Shown piece by piece: positions 1 through 11,495 of a stretch of DNA of 40,577 nucleotides. The position numbers and the translations under genes were made by a program. Position 1 is the first letter of the stretch. Each line of letters starts with the position of its first letter. This stretch comes from Chara braunii (lineage: Eukaryota > Streptophyta > Charophyceae > Charales > Characeae), in the NCBI GenBank assembly GCA_003427395.1, contig BFEA01000016.1, positions 2,002,173-2,042,749 on the forward strand. The letters are read 5' to 3'. A model generated the notes under the pieces. That model had not been told where the DNA came from and searched no databases. It saw nothing but the letters and a program-made list of their open reading frames with translations.

Positions 1-119
1 TTTGGGGGTTACCGGTCGTTGGCCGGTGGGTACCCCTCCCGACGCGGCGCGTATACGGGAAGCGCCGCGTCCGATAGCTGGGCCAGGTACTGGTGGTTTA
101 ACAGCAACAAGTTTTGAAC

Positions 120-225
120 TTTTTTTTTTTTTTTTTTTTTGACAATAAAACAGGTCCTTATGGCCCTGGCTCCATTTCCATTCTGGGGAGCATCGGTCCA
201 GTTCCTATTCCACCGGCAACACCGA
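120..225 (-). repeat. Diverged LINE-type 3' tail, reversed
   Basis: A T run at 120-140 is the poly(A) of a minus-strand copy. Read on the minus strand, a box resembling GCTCCCCA...ATGGAGCC is followed by a small hairpin (plus 151-168: CAGG/CCTG and CC/GG arms, one mismatch, TTAT loop) and then poly(A). This is the order seen in the other LINE tails of this window. The upstream H1 hairpin is only weakly recognisable (CCGGT/ACTGG). It is probably an old, 5'-truncated insertion. Confidence 0.5.
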
Positions 226-240
226 CAAGTCAGAATAAAA

Positions 241-1540
241 TGCTACATGGGTAGAAGGGATTTCACCTTTGTTTTTTGAAATATAAGTCTGCCAGGCTGA
301 AAGTCAACGACGGTGGAGGACGATGGAGAATGCCCAGTGGTAGCCAAAGTGTGTGTAAGGTGTCTTTTGTCTGTTCTATATGCTCCAATTAGTTCACGAT
401 GGCTGCTTGAAGGCGAAGCTGCCTGTGAAATCAATAGGAGGCAATCCATAACCGGCGGAGGCACTCCATAACCGGCGCAAAGGAGAATGAGAGTGTCTGG
501 TGATAGTCAAAATTTGTGAGAAGTATACACATTTTGCTCAAATCCTTGTTTCATCTCGATCGCGAAGATTTCTAGATGACGATTTGCGGTTGTTGAGGCC
601 AGTCAACTAAGGAGGAGGAGAGCGGTTAAAATCTATAGTCAATGAGGGAGGGAGTTAAGGTTTTTGGTCACAACAGGTATATAGAATCGCAAATCAGACT
701 CGGAAAATCAGCGACGAGGAAAGTGGGCGAGACTGGTTCATGAAGACTACTGGAAGACGTTGCGGTTTTGAGATCTTTTTGATGACAGGAAACCGAGGAG
801 GAGTAGAGAGGTCAAGAGCTACAGTAAAAAAAGGAGAGAGTTGTGGTTTTAGTTGCTGCAAGCTCTTAGAATCACAAATCAATCTCGTTTTCATTATCAT
901 TTAGATAAGTAATATTCTCTCCTAAAATTCTTTATTCGTAGTCTATCCTATCTATGTTATTCTATGAAAGATAACTCGCTTACTTGGTAGATAGAAAAAT
1001 ATATAATAGTAGACGAAGCACAACTTACTTTCTCTATTTATTGTTTTCCCTACTTATTGATAAGACGTATGCTGATTGGAAGAGGATTAATCAATGGAGA
1101 ACTCAGGATTAAGAGGAGAGAGGGGAAAGACGGTAATCTGAATTAGAAGGGCGGGTGACGAGGGGAGGGAGCTTTTCTGCAAGTGGTAGGCGACGAAGCC
1201 TGTCCATCGCAGTTGGTACTAATCAGGTAAAGGTATACTAGGAGAAATAAGGGTAAGAGGAAAGGAGATGATAGTCTATGAAAAAAGTGATTGAAACGTG
1301 GCAGCAAGAGGAAGCAACGAGGGAATACACCGCTCGCATAACAACAACGAAAGGTGCGACATACGATTGACCACAAATCTTGGAGGTACGTCATCATCAC
1401 TTGTACCTATCGCCTTTTGACTTCCCTTCTCCTATATCCGATATCTGGTTTCCGCCCAGGCCAAAACAAGCACCTAACATTGCTTGATTGAAAACTGTTA
1501 TAGCTTTTACCAGAAAGTCACCAAAAGTAAAATTATTAGA
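241..1540. other. Intergenic, no gene seen
   Basis: Only short ORFs without recognisable domains occur. Positions about 545-735 and 735-925 form a strongly diverged tandem duplication with a period near 185 (AGAATCGCAAATCAGACTCG at 683 against AGAATCACAAATCAATCTCG at 868). The rest is purine-rich on the plus strand. It ends in an A run at 1543-1560 followed by a T run at 1565-1573. Confidence 0.5.
545..925. repeat. Diverged tandem duplication, period about 185
   Basis: Two units share a GAGGAGGAG-rich start, a (G)AGGAGAGAGTT-like middle and the AGAATC(G/A)CAAATCA end at 683 and 868. Divergence is high, so the duplication is old. It is non-coding in all frames I examined. Confidence 0.5.
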
Positions 1541-1611
1541 GGAAAAAAAAAAAAAAAAAACGAATTTTTTTTTGGGTAATCAGTATAGACAGGAGGAAAG
1601 GAGGCACCAAA

Positions 1612-2214
1612 ATGAAGCTAAGTTCCAGAAGAGCTAAGGGTCCAGAATCACTTTTATGTTATCAAGGGGCGATGAGGCATTCCCTCATTCGTCACTTGGG
1701 CAATGCTCCGTATATGCATCCAGGGGCGGGATATGTTTCACAAGGGACAGGAATGGGAAATTGGGATTTGAGACAGAAAGGTACGCAGGGTCAGGAGGGA
1801 GGAAGTGTGCAAAGGATAGCATTAGCTTCCAGCACAGTAGCAAAACAAAGTTTGATCCAGACAGACTCACAATCAGATCACAGTATGCATCAAGGGAACT
1901 CTGTGCAAGACAGGGGTAACACGATTTCACAGCAGCAAAAGGAGGATAAGAAACACATGATCATGTCTTCTTTTTCTGATCAGAATTCTCAGAATTCTCA
2001 GAACACCCTGCAGAACGGATTACGTGGTAACGGTGTTCCTGATGCCCTAGGGGATTTGGATATGGGGGAGGAAATACTGACAGAAGAAGAAAGAAGCAAC
2101 TCACTTAAATCAACTCGAATTCCGGAAAAAAAAGAGCAAAATGATGTCACTCCCCCGCTCAACACTGCTGAATCTCTCTCTCCACAAACTGAGGTCAAAA
2201 CAACCCAGAGTTAG
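1612..2214 (+). pseudogene. LINE ORF1, N-terminal low-complexity part
   Basis: A 200-residue open frame rich in Gln, Ser and Asn, ending at a stop at 2212-2214. It overlaps the next ORF1 segment, which is in another frame and starts by 2141, so one indel probably separates them. No domain is recognisable; disordered N-termini are common in plant LINE ORF1 proteins. An A-rich purine stretch lies just upstream. Assignment to ORF1 rests on position: it is continuous with the zinc-knuckle segment and precedes the endonuclease. I chose the ATG at 1612 because it is the first in the frame. Confidence 0.5.
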
Positions 2215-3115
2215 AAAGACTCTGCGTGTCAGAACGCTTAACATCGGCAGAACACCCATTGACCCTTCAGGTTCGCAAGGGGACGAACTCAAAGTCCCCA
2301 TGAGGAACCTATCTTCAGCCAGAGTGTATTTTTTATCTCTTTTCCTCCACGCTCTAGAACAATTAGTATTTGATCAGGGGGGGAAAAATACCCTGATGAA
2401 AGTTTATCCTACAGACAAACTGACGAAGAGAGACGCGGTATACACTAAACACGCTAGCAACTGGATATTTTATGATATGAGTGCAGTCAGATCAATGAAT
2501 GACAAAACGAAGTGGACATGCAAAATATTAGAGTCAATGAAAGATGAGCCAGAAGCTGTTTTTGAATTATTTTTAATCCAACCAATTTCACCCAGAGTCT
2601 TCACAATCATCAGTTTGTTTGAAAAAGACAAACAACAGATGGATGGCTGGAAGAAGTTGAAGTGGGAAGGATCTGAAGTTCGCATTTATCCTTGGTTACC
2701 AAAACAAGCAGGACCAGAAGAGAAAATTGATCAATTAATGAAAGACTTCTATTGGGTGGAACTGAGGCACATCCCAATTGAAATTCAAGCAGCATTCATT
2801 CACGATTTCGGTCAGCAGTATAAGATTGTGGACTTCATTGACCCTCTGTCCACTTATGTCGCCAAACGGGATGACTACTTGATGATGGCCCTTGACATCC
2901 CTAAGGATCAACCTTTTTCGTTAGATGACATCATTCCTTTCAAAATGGGAGGGAGGATCTATCATATCTATACGGCCCACAAATTCCGACCCTGGTGTTT
3001 CAAATGCAAGGCATATGAACACCTCAGTTCGGAATTTGCGTGTCCGCTCCACCCACAACACGCTTTCCCTACAGAGCAAAAACTCGAAAGGGATGTACAG
3101 AGACCTCATAGGTAG
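2141..3115 (+). pseudogene. LINE ORF1 with zinc knuckle
   Basis: A 324-residue frame resembling the gag-like ORF1 (DUF4283 and zinc-knuckle type) of plant LINEs. After a charged N-terminus comes a mixed alpha/beta region with many Trp, Lys and Pro residues (about residues 60-280), then a C-terminal knuckle near residues 291-306, WCFKCKAYEHLSSEFACP. Its spacing is CX2CX4HX6C, two residues longer than the usual CX2CX4HX4C. ORF1 proteins bind the LINE RNA to form the retrotransposition particle. The frame ends shortly after the knuckle; the following sequence stays Gln/Ser-rich but is broken. Confidence 0.65.
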
Positions 3116-5760
3116 ATCCCTGTAACACAAGGATACGAGGGGTGGGTGTATACTAACGAGTTCAACCAAGCGGGCCAGCTCGGATGGTTCTGGGAAGGGA
3201 GGGGGGATATGAGAAAACCCCCACGCCCGCCTCCGGAGTGGTTACCGTCCCAGCCTCATCACTCAAAGACCTTTGGTTTCAGTTAGTACAGGTGGGAAGA
3301 CTGATAACACAACAGGTGCAAAGGATGGTGCCAAGGTTGGTACAAACCAGGAAAAGATTGCACATATTGGGGGGAACACAGACCAAGGAAAAAAACAAGT
3401 GGTATTAGCTCACAAGAAAATAGTAATCTGGTCCAGAATTCAAGTCAGAGAGGCGAAGGTTTGAGGTCTATTGGTCCTGGTCCAGAGAATTATCTTCCCA
3501 GATCAAACCAGAATCCATGAACAAAATGGAGGGTAGTGAGGAGGAAAGAACAAAACGCTAACAATGGAAGCACAATTTCCCTCACCCTGGTGCAGGATTC
3601 TGGAAATAAGAACCAACCAAAGCAGGTCCCTATACCTGCAAAAGAACAAAAACCTATCCCAATGGACATTGATCCACTTAAGATAGCAATGAGTGCAGAT
3701 CCCATGAAAGTAGAGGACGCTCCGATTTCAGCACCCCTTTTTTAGGTAGTGGAAAGGAAGGTTCAAGTGATCTGCACGAGAAATTCACAAAACTGGCAGA
3801 CTGATTACTCCTTAATCTGCAAAGAATGTTCCCAGAATGGAGTGATGTAGCTTGGCGGCAAATCAAAGGTCACCTGATGCTTGTGCTGGTAAACAGTGAT
3901 AGCTTGAAATTGGTTTTGCAATACGGTCTTCCGCGAGGTTCAGACTAGACCACCACGTGTAACAGACTGCTCAGTGTAATATCAAACAAGTTCCTTCCAC
4001 TACTTTTGACAAGCGGTAAGCCGCAGGAATTTGTTCTTCACCAGGTGCGAATCCCAGATTGGATTACCCCCAATCATAAGATCAATCCACAGTCTAGCAA
4101 CCTGAGGAGACTCAAAGCTCTTGCTAGGAAGCACAAGGCTCAACCTCTAAAGTACAAACGAACATTCATTCTGGAAAATGAAAGGAAAGGTTACTCAGAT
4201 AATCGGAAGACATACTTGACAATCAACCAAGGTGCACGTAGGAAAAGGATATCACGCTTGGTGCTCACTCCCTGCAAATCTGAACTAAAACTTAACAAGC
4301 GGAACGAAGGTAAAAAATAGTTTTTTAAAAAATATTAAAAAAAAGAGAAAAAAAAAATCACATAAAAGCCCCACCGACCCAAAGTTGGAACTACAAATAA
4401 GTGTCTGCTCTTTATTGGAGCCTCCTCAAGAGACTCCACTGAGCATTACCCCTCTACAGAACCTTAAGATAAAGTCCATAAAGGTGAGCCCCTGCTCAGA
4501 TAAGCGGGATGCCCCCCGAGCTCAAAGTAGCCTGAAATCTCAGCAAAACAGTCAGTTATCATGCATTCAAGCAGCAGGTGTACTCTTAGGTATAGATGAG
4601 TTGGCGGTATTACAAACACTACAAATGAACCAGACTCAATATGGGTTAGTAAAGAATGAAGAACTGATTCTCAGTCAACAGTCTAGCAACCTCACAGATA
4701 GTGCAGATCCACTGAATACTGAGGTCAACGTGGTGATATCCAAGACACTGCAAGTGATCCAAACACTAAATGGGGTTGTCGGGAATGGTGTGTTATTTCT
4801 CAGTCCATCTGAAGTTGTTCTGCAAACTGCGGGTAATGATCTTTTTCCTGTAATGTCAAGCACACTTCTTTTCCAACAGACAACGAAAGACTTGAGACTA
4901 AACCATCGTCCCTAGAAAAGGACAGTGGGGCATTTGATCAGGAGATGTCACAAGGGAGACCCCCCCTCTCGGTGAATGAGCAAGGCAATCCTCCTAAGTT
5001 CCTTCCATATGACAGTAAAAATGTCCCACAAAAATTCCAAGAGATAGTATCGGAAGTAATCGGGGAAAATAAATTTCTACTTATTTCAGTGCAAACCATG
5101 AGAGAATCAGTTCAGGGTTCTAAAAATGAAGTGCTCCTATCTCAAGAGATGGAAGGGAAGGAGGAAGTAAGTAAGGGTCTCAAAGAAGGGGAAGAGCAAA
5201 TTCCAAGACAAATTGAATTGACCCCAACCAGCAAGAGACAAAAACTCAGGTTTCAGATGATTCAAGGCCAAGGAGATCTCCCTCCATAAAAAACCGGTGT
5301 TGTCATCTTGCCGGCTAGATACAAAGGAGGGATTTGGCAAGTCGGACTGTCTGAACCACAAGGAGTTGAGTATGGGGAAGTAACAGTGCAGGGGACCAAA
5401 CCTCAATTTTTGTTTCTTGTTTCTCTGACCGGGGTAATGGCGGGAGAATTTTGGATAAAATTAGAAATACTAAAATTCATAAAAGAAAATCTCCCACCAG
5501 GTGGTGTAGCTATCCTTACACTAACTACAAAAGATCAAAGAATAGTAGAGAGAAACGTATACCTAAAATACGAAGGGACTAGACAAGAGGAATTGAAATG
5601 GTTTGGTTAAGAAGCGCTAAAAGACATTCAAATACTCAAAATCAAGGCAGGTTTGTTGTGGTCAGAGGATGATGTAGGGATCCTCTTAGCCAGATTGTTG
5701 AAGCATGGTATCATGGAAAAAGGGGGGGTGCTCAACTCCGGTCCCTGGAAGAACTTTTAG
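3116..5760 (+). pseudogene. Degenerate LINE ORF1/ORF2 interval
   Basis: About 2.6 kb between the zinc knuckle and the endonuclease, broken into short frames: 3536-3745, 4006-4320 (Lys/Arg-rich, basic), 4385-4915, 4945-5289 (acidic, Glu/Lys-rich) and 5308-5610. The 5308-5610 frame looks folded rather than disordered, with alternating hydrophobic residues. No conserved domain is recognised. The interval is long for a plant LINE, where ORF1 and ORF2 are usually close, so it may be an extended ORF1 tail or contain an unrecognised domain. An A/T-rich stretch at 4319-4365 may be an insertion scar. Confidence 0.4.
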
Positions 5761-5819
5761 AAAGCACTATCTCCTAATTGTTCTTGAAGTGTCCATAGAG
5801 TCACTCTGAATTTACCAAA

Positions 5820-6640
5820 ATGGAAGGAATTAAAATTATTGACGCTTTATACAATAAAGACAAGGAATGTAAGTTTCTTAGAAGGCAAGCGAACGTAGAC
5901 CTCAGATCCCTAAATGTTAATGGTCTAGCTTCTGCAAAAGAAAGCAAAAGACAAACGATCTATGACCAATTAAAAGGTATAGACGGTAAAGAGTGGTCGG
6001 ATGTGATATGCATCCAAGAAACACACTTGATGGACGCAGATATGCATAACTACCTACACAATCAGATATGGCCTCACCAATCTTACAGAGCTCATGTTAT
6101 TTCTCATGGGAGCTCAGGGGTGGCTATCTGGATTCCCCCCCTATCCAGAGTAGAGATTACCTATACGGTAACAGACCTGGAACATGGTAGGTGAGTGTAT
6201 GTATTAGCCATGCTTGAACTAGAGATTGTGGAAATTCTATGTGTATGTGGACCTAATGAGGTAGGGGAAAGACAAATTTTATTTGAAAACATTTTTACAC
6301 GCCTACTAGTAGGCTTGTGAAACATGATCATTGTGGGGGATTTTAATGATGCCCCAAATAGACACTTAGATAGGTGACGTTCCCCGTCCTCATGTCCAAC
6401 TTATATGACAATGGATGAGGGGATAATTGTTAACCTATGTCAATCCCTCAATCTTTTCGACTCTTATAGAAGGTTAAATCCAACGCTCAAAACATTCACC
6501 TGCTTCAAAAAAGGTACCGCCAATCATAGTTCAAAATATCGTATTGATATGATTCTGATGGCCGAAGAACTATAAGGCGCTCTCCAACTAGCAAAGATTT
6601 TCCCAAAAAGTTATTTCCAGGTCTGGATCATGCTATGTGT
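5820..6640 (+). pseudogene. LINE ORF2 endonuclease domain (APE/EEP)
   Basis: The endonuclease nicks target DNA to prime reverse transcription. Visible motifs in order: SLNVNGL (near 5908), VICIQETHL with the catalytic Glu (near 6005-6030), HGSSGVAIW (near 6108), then after a TGA at 6192-6194 the IIVGDFND motif with catalytic Asp and Asn (6326-6350), and the RIDMILM segment (near 6541-6560). The frame carries further stops at 6318, 6375 and 6573. The terminal SDH-like motif (GLDHAMC, near 6622) is in another frame after an indel. The order and residues match APE-type LINE endonucleases. The domain is inactive here because of these breaks. Confidence 0.85.
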
Positions 6641-7000
6641 GTGGCAATGTTGTCCTTCAGGAAGAAACCAGATCAAGGGAAATTATTCTATCATCTAAAC
6701 ACATCCCTCCTCAAGATGGACTGTTTTCTCAACTATCTTTGAGATGTGTGAAATTTTTGGAGAGAACAAAGAGATCGCTTCAAAGATGACATTAAATGGT
6801 TCAACAACGGTCTTGCTTTTCTAGGCCGTAAATGTAATGAATATTCTAGATTATTGGCAAAACAAAAACATGCTAAAGAAACTCTCATCTCCAATAAAAT
6901 TCATGAGTTGCAAAACCAAGAGACAGACTCAGAAGAGCAAAAAACCCTAGAACCAATAGCCCAAGAGCTACAACTTTTAGAAACTCGGTTAATGACTTAA

Positions 7001-8200
7001 ATGAAATATCGATGGCAAGGACTAAGAATTAGGGGTAAACTCATAGTCCAAAATATGGAAGGAACAATGGATGCACATTTCTTTGTCATAGCCAAAGCAA
7101 GAACAGGAAGAACTATCATTGAAGCTTTAAAAGACCCGGTGGATCACAATAAGAATTTAGTCACCTCGACGACAACGTGTACTAAAATAGCTAGAATTTT
7201 TTTTAAATCACTTTTTACTTCACAAAATAGACACATCCCTAAAGAGCAACACACTATGAAAATAGAAGATTTTTTTCGTCCTATAGATAAAACACTATTA
7301 GAGTAGCAAAAGGAAATGATGGAGAAACCTTTAGCAAAGGAGGAAATATGGAAAAATCTCTCACTAATGGAGGAAGATAAGTCTTCGAGCATCGATGGCC
7401 TTCCTAAAGAATTTTGGGAAGCTGTATGGTTTTATATCTCAAAGGATTTGATGGATTATTATCACGCAGTATGGGCCTCGGGAGAAATAAGGGAATTTGT
7501 TGGACAAGGAGTACTTACACTTCTGTACAAGAAAGGGGATAAGGCGAATATAAGAAATTATCGCCCAATAACCCTTCTCACAGTGGTTTATAAGCTAATA
7601 ACTAAAGCACTAGCAGATCATATATCCACTATAATTCCAAAAATTATTCATCAATCTCAAACGGGGTTCATAAATGGAAGAAACATTCAGGATAATATCC
7701 TTCTGGTAAATGAACTTCTTAAAATCTCTCGTCAGTCCAAACATAATGCTGCCTTTATCTTCATAGATTTTGAAAAGACATATGATCATGTGGATTAATT
7801 TTTTTTAGATAAATGTTTGGAAAATTTTAACTTTGGTCCCAATTTTAAAAGATGGGTGAAAATTTTGCACCAAAATGCCACAACAAGGGTTATGGTCAAT
7901 AGCAATGTGTCCCCCCCCATCCCACTAGAAAGATCAGTCAGACAAGGGGATCCCTTGGCACCTTTTCTTTTTGTCATTATCATGGAGACACTAACGGCAA
8001 ATTTGAGACAACACAAAAATATTTGTCGCATAACGGTCATTAGCATCCCCGAAGAGACAATTCCAGTTTGTTCTTTTTTCGCGGATAACACATCCGTTAC
8101 GATTGATGCTACCGATGAAAACATGGCAGACATTTAAAAAATGATGGACAAATTTTGTTGCCTCTCAAATATGAAAGTTAACTGGGGAAGCAAAACAACT
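7001..8200 (+). pseudogene. LINE ORF2 reverse transcriptase domain
   Basis: Reverse transcriptase that copies the LINE RNA. Open stretches are 7001-7306, 7316-7798 and 7817-8137, the last two in one frame apart from a single TAA at 7796. Motifs: VLTLLYKKGDKANIRNYRPI (near 7507-7566), LADHISTIIP...QTGFINGRNIQDNI (near 7610-7695), FIFIDFEKTYDHVD with the first catalytic Asp (7757-7795), RSVRQGDPLAPFLFVI (near 7931-7980), and FFADNTSV (near 8075-8098) where the FADD catalytic box is expected. The second Asp of that box has become Asn, which alone should abolish activity. The TAA after HVD sits where LINEs usually have Trp. Confidence 0.9.
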
Positions 8201-9077
8201 GGATGGTGGATACATCACCAAAGAGGGAGGCCACCAAAACTACCCATGATAAAGTGACATTCCCTAGATACCCCCATCAAAGTGCTAGGGATCTCATTAT
8301 CAGCCAAAGGTAAACCAAAGACTCGTAATGAATGAATCTCCCAACCAGCTCAGTCCAAATTGGAAATGTGGAAGAACTAACACACCTCAATTTTTGGCCG
8401 ATCAATGATAATTAACAATGTAATACTAGCTATATTTTGTATAAGTCAGCGATCTGGGCTTTGGATAAAGTTTCCCTCAAATCTCTTCAACGACAATTAA
8501 CTGTCTTTTTATGGAGAGACAATCATGAATACAATAGTGTTATCAGCAAGATAGCATGACAGTCTATTATTCAACCAAAAGTAGGGGGGGGGGGGGGGGG
8601 TAGGAGTTCTGGATCCTCTAACCCAATCCAAGACACTTTCAATCCAATGGATTCAATGCTTATTATTTAACCCCTAAACCCCATGGGCCCCTTTGTCCTT
8701 GGAGCAAATCAAGCGCCTAGCCCCCTCCACGTTTGAGGAAATTGACCCTCTGACATGGTTGGAAAATCGATCTTGGACAATCCCAAGGGGGATTTCCAAG
8801 CCTGTAATAACATCCACAATTTCCAATAAGCAGACTGTGAGACAAGGTTTGAAAAATGATCAATTTTAGGCGTCCATGTTGAAAACCTGGAGGAAACTCC
8901 CCCTAACAGACAAACTCTCGCCAGAAAGGTGGGAGGAAGTCTGTCAACAACCTTTATTCGATAATAGGTGGATTCACGACTCCCAAGGATATGTTCTCCA
9001 CTGTATGCACTCTCCTTGGAAATGATGGATCAATAATGGAATAATGAGGATTAATGATATATGGGATATGAACCTAG
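8200..9077 (+). pseudogene. LINE ORF2 connecting (thumb) region, broken
   Basis: After the RT core, coding traces continue in shifting frames, for example the Trp-rich WALDKVSLKSLQRQLTVFLW (near 8456-8515) and the WRKLPLTDKLSPERWEEVC stretch (near 8890-8943), both typical of the region after the LINE RT. A run of 17 G at 8584-8600 interrupts it. It ends at the target site AACCTAG (9071-9077) of the inserted element and resumes after 9561. Confidence 0.6.
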
Positions 9078-9554
9078 GTTGTTGGATCGGACGTCCGGGA
9101 CCCCCCTGACCGTCCGGGATGTCCAACCGGACGTTTGGTCGGACGTAGGATCGGACAGGGTATGTCCGATCTAGCACCCAAAAAAAATATATATATATAT
9201 ATATATAAAATCATGTGGCTTCCACCTTGCATTAGGTGCATGCCACCAAATTTTTGGATCATTTAGGCCAGTAGAATAAATAATAAAAATCTTCAAAAAT
9301 TTTAATCCCCAGCTATACCCCTCCTATCCCCACCAAAACCCACCGTACCCCTCCCCCCCCCCATCCACCCTATCACCGAATGCTCAGAAAAATCTGAAAC
9401 TTTTTGTGGTGGGTCTCTAGGGCATGCGCAACACTGTGATTTTTTATTTATTTTTTATTTTTTTTATTTTAGTGTCAAAAAACCGTCGTCCGGAAACCCG
9501 AACGACGGGGGTACCTGACGTCCGAGGGAGACGTCCGGTCTCCGGACCATTGGT
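9078..9554. mobile_element. MITE-like insertion with 7-bp target duplication
   Basis: A 477-bp block interrupts LINE coding sequence and is flanked by AACCTAG at 9071-9077 and 9555-9561. Its ends are GC-rich and carry repeated GGACGTC motifs in opposite orientation, including the perfect palindrome CGGACGTCCG at 9088-9097 and GACGTCCG copies near 9517 and 9531. The terminal inverted repeats are only approximate. The interior is AT-rich with a (TA)n tract (9188-9207) and another hairpin at 9483-9508 (CCGTCGT/ACGACGG). There is no coding capacity. It is best read as a non-autonomous DNA transposon; the superfamily is undecided. Confidence 0.7.
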
Positions 9555-9616
9555 AACCTAGATATGAACACCAATGATTGGATAGACCCATCTAATTTAC
9601 GGAGGCGACTACGATA

Positions 9617-11040
9617 TTGTCACCATTCGGCGGAATCACTAGAAAGATAATAGATCTCATCCCTCTTGAATGGATACGTATTCTCAGAGGAGGCCCTAAT
9701 TTAATGATAAATGACTGGGTAACATTCAAGTTTCAACCCCAGTCAATTGGCATGATTCTTGATCGTGGCCAAATCGGGGATTTTCTCCTACAATTTTTTT
9801 CCTTGTCATCTAACAATGTCGTCGTTCTGATGAGTCAAGGGGAAACTCGATGGGTCTAAGCCCACCAGATTTTCAAAATAAGAGTAATCAAGAGTAAAGA
9901 TTATTGGCTAGCCTTCAAACCAGACTGCCCTATTTCTAAACTACCTCTAGACCCGACCAATTGGGTATGGAGTTCAGAAATAAGAGTAGGTAGACATAAT
10001 AGATCATACAAGAGATCTATTCATTTGCTGAAAATCAAATGAGCTTATCGAATGGTGCGTTTGAAAATCAATTTAAAAGACAAAATATCAGCCAGATGGA
10101 TGAAACACCTCAATATAAGTAAAGAAGATCTGAGGTCGGTCAAGTGGTTTAAAACAATCAAAAATAAACCATCCAAAATTGCTTCCCTTCAATGGCAAAT
10201 CGAGCACAGGTGTCTCCCAACAAATGACTGGCTAATTGACAGATTCTGTCTAGAAGAGAAAGGAATAGCATCAATATGGTGTAAATTTTGCAGATCAGCC
10301 TTTCCGAGCAGAACAATTCCTGAAACTATAGAATACATCTTTATGCAATGTCCGAGCTCCATCTGGCTATGGAGGTGGTGGGACCGCATCTGGTCACAAC
10401 TAGTCTCACAGGTTCCATGGCCATGGGGGTGGAAAGTTATTCTTCTAGAGACATGGATCCCCAAGCTAAAATCAATGGAAAATCAGGAGGAATTTATAGT
10501 CAATTATTTTGGTATAGGGCGAAGAGCTGTAATGTGGGCCATCTGGATGAGAAGATGTACTTACAAATGGGAAGGAGCTAGGCTAGATGGGCTAGACTTC
10601 ACAGAGGCTATGAAACAACAAATTGAAACATACATCCTAACAAAATGGGCTCAAACAAAGGAAAAAGTTCAATTTTCATGCAAAAAATCAGAAATCCAAT
10701 CACATTTTCAAAAATTCAGTCGTAACTGGCCGGCGGAAACCAGGGAGGGAGATTGGGAAAAGTCATATGGAGTGGGGCAATGGGTGATGATGATGTTGAG
10801 ATTAAAAAGGATTACAAATTGGAATTTGGTGACTGGACGACTATTGACGCTGCAGTGCCTATGCGCCCTCTATCAGAATTCTCAGATCCCTTCCCCTCCC
10901 CAACGTCAGCCCTTGTTCCTATCTCCTGGTATGGAATATAGGAGGAATTCTCATCAGATATCACAGCTTATGCTAGTAGGTATATCTGGCGCCCTGAGAA
11001 AAGGGTGAAGAGGCAGTGTCTTTTCCCTGAGTCAAAAAAG
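9617..11040 (+). pseudogene. LINE ORF2 C-terminus with zinc-binding (zf-RVT) domain
   Basis: One frame runs 9617-11008 with stops at 9857 and 10040. It contains the segment typical of plant LINE C-termini: SLQWQIEHRCLPTNDWLIDR (near 10185-10245), then WCKFCRSAFPSR...TIEYIFMQCPS, a CX2C...C zinc-binding pattern (near 10279-10350), and GRRAVMWAIWMRRC (near 10519-10560). Near 10770 the true frame shifts; the adjacent frame 10753-10941 ends with a PLSEFSDPFPS...ISWYG stretch that matches the end of the second LINE (near 27900-27970). The domain is thought to assist binding of nucleic acid during target-primed reverse transcription. Confidence 0.8.
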
Positions 11041-11125
11041 TGGAAGAGGTTTTTTCCAAAGGCGGTGGCCAAATGACCTTTTTTTCCAATCTCACGTTTT
11101 CGGATATCTATGTATTCTTTTGTAT

Positions 11126-11216
11126 TTTCAGTGGGACGCTGGACACGATTTCCAGCAGGTGAAGCTCCCCACCAATAGATGAAGCATTTTCTTAAAAAAA
11201 AAAAAAAAAAAAAAAA
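11126..11216 (+). repeat. LINE structured 3' tail and poly(A)
   Basis: This tail is attached to the coding LINE and so ties the tail family to its source. It holds hairpin H1 (GCTGGA 11138-11143, 7-nt loop, TCCAGC 11151-11156), then the box GCTCCCCACCAATAGATGAAGC, whose ends pair imperfectly, then TTTTCTT and poly(A) at 11194-11216. Unlike other copies it lacks the last hairpin, H3. Confidence 0.8.
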
Positions 11217-11495
11217 GGATAACTCCGGCAGGTGGAAGAGCGGGGAGTGGACGGCGGAAGCTGCACTAGCGCTACCGCCCCGACGCCGGCGGACCGGTAG
11301 GGTTCGGTCACCCCGACTCGACTAGTGCCTGGGGAGAACAGCTCCCCGACTGCTGGGCCTGTGCACGTGCCCGATAGGTGTGACGTGGCTTGTGGCTATG
11401 TGGCGCCTGTTGTTTGGTGACACTGACGTCCCGTGACACGTCAGCAGGGGTAGCGCCAACCGTGGGATTACAAGGGGTTCAGTGAAACTGTGTGA

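Larger units (their letters stand above)
1612..11216 (+). mobile_element. LINE (APE-type non-LTR retrotransposon), degenerate
   Basis: A near-complete but inactive LINE of about 9.6 kb, including a 477-bp later insertion. In order: ORF1 fragments with a CCHC-like zinc knuckle (1612-3115), a long degenerate region (3116-5760), apurinic endonuclease (5820-6640), reverse transcriptase (7001-8200), the connecting region (8200-9073), an insertion (9078-9554), a C-terminal zinc-binding RT-associated domain (9617-11040), a structured 3' UTR, and poly(A) at 11194-11216. Domain order and motifs fit plant-type L1-like LINEs. Many in-frame stops and frameshifts rule out activity. A second, 5'-truncated relative lies at about 26870-28477. 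Confidence 0.88.

Noticed and set aside
9826-9857. CTGATGAGTC...GGAAAC resembling a hammerhead core
   Set aside because: Stem II cannot form, the GAAA context is wrong and it lies inside LINE coding sequence; a chance match.
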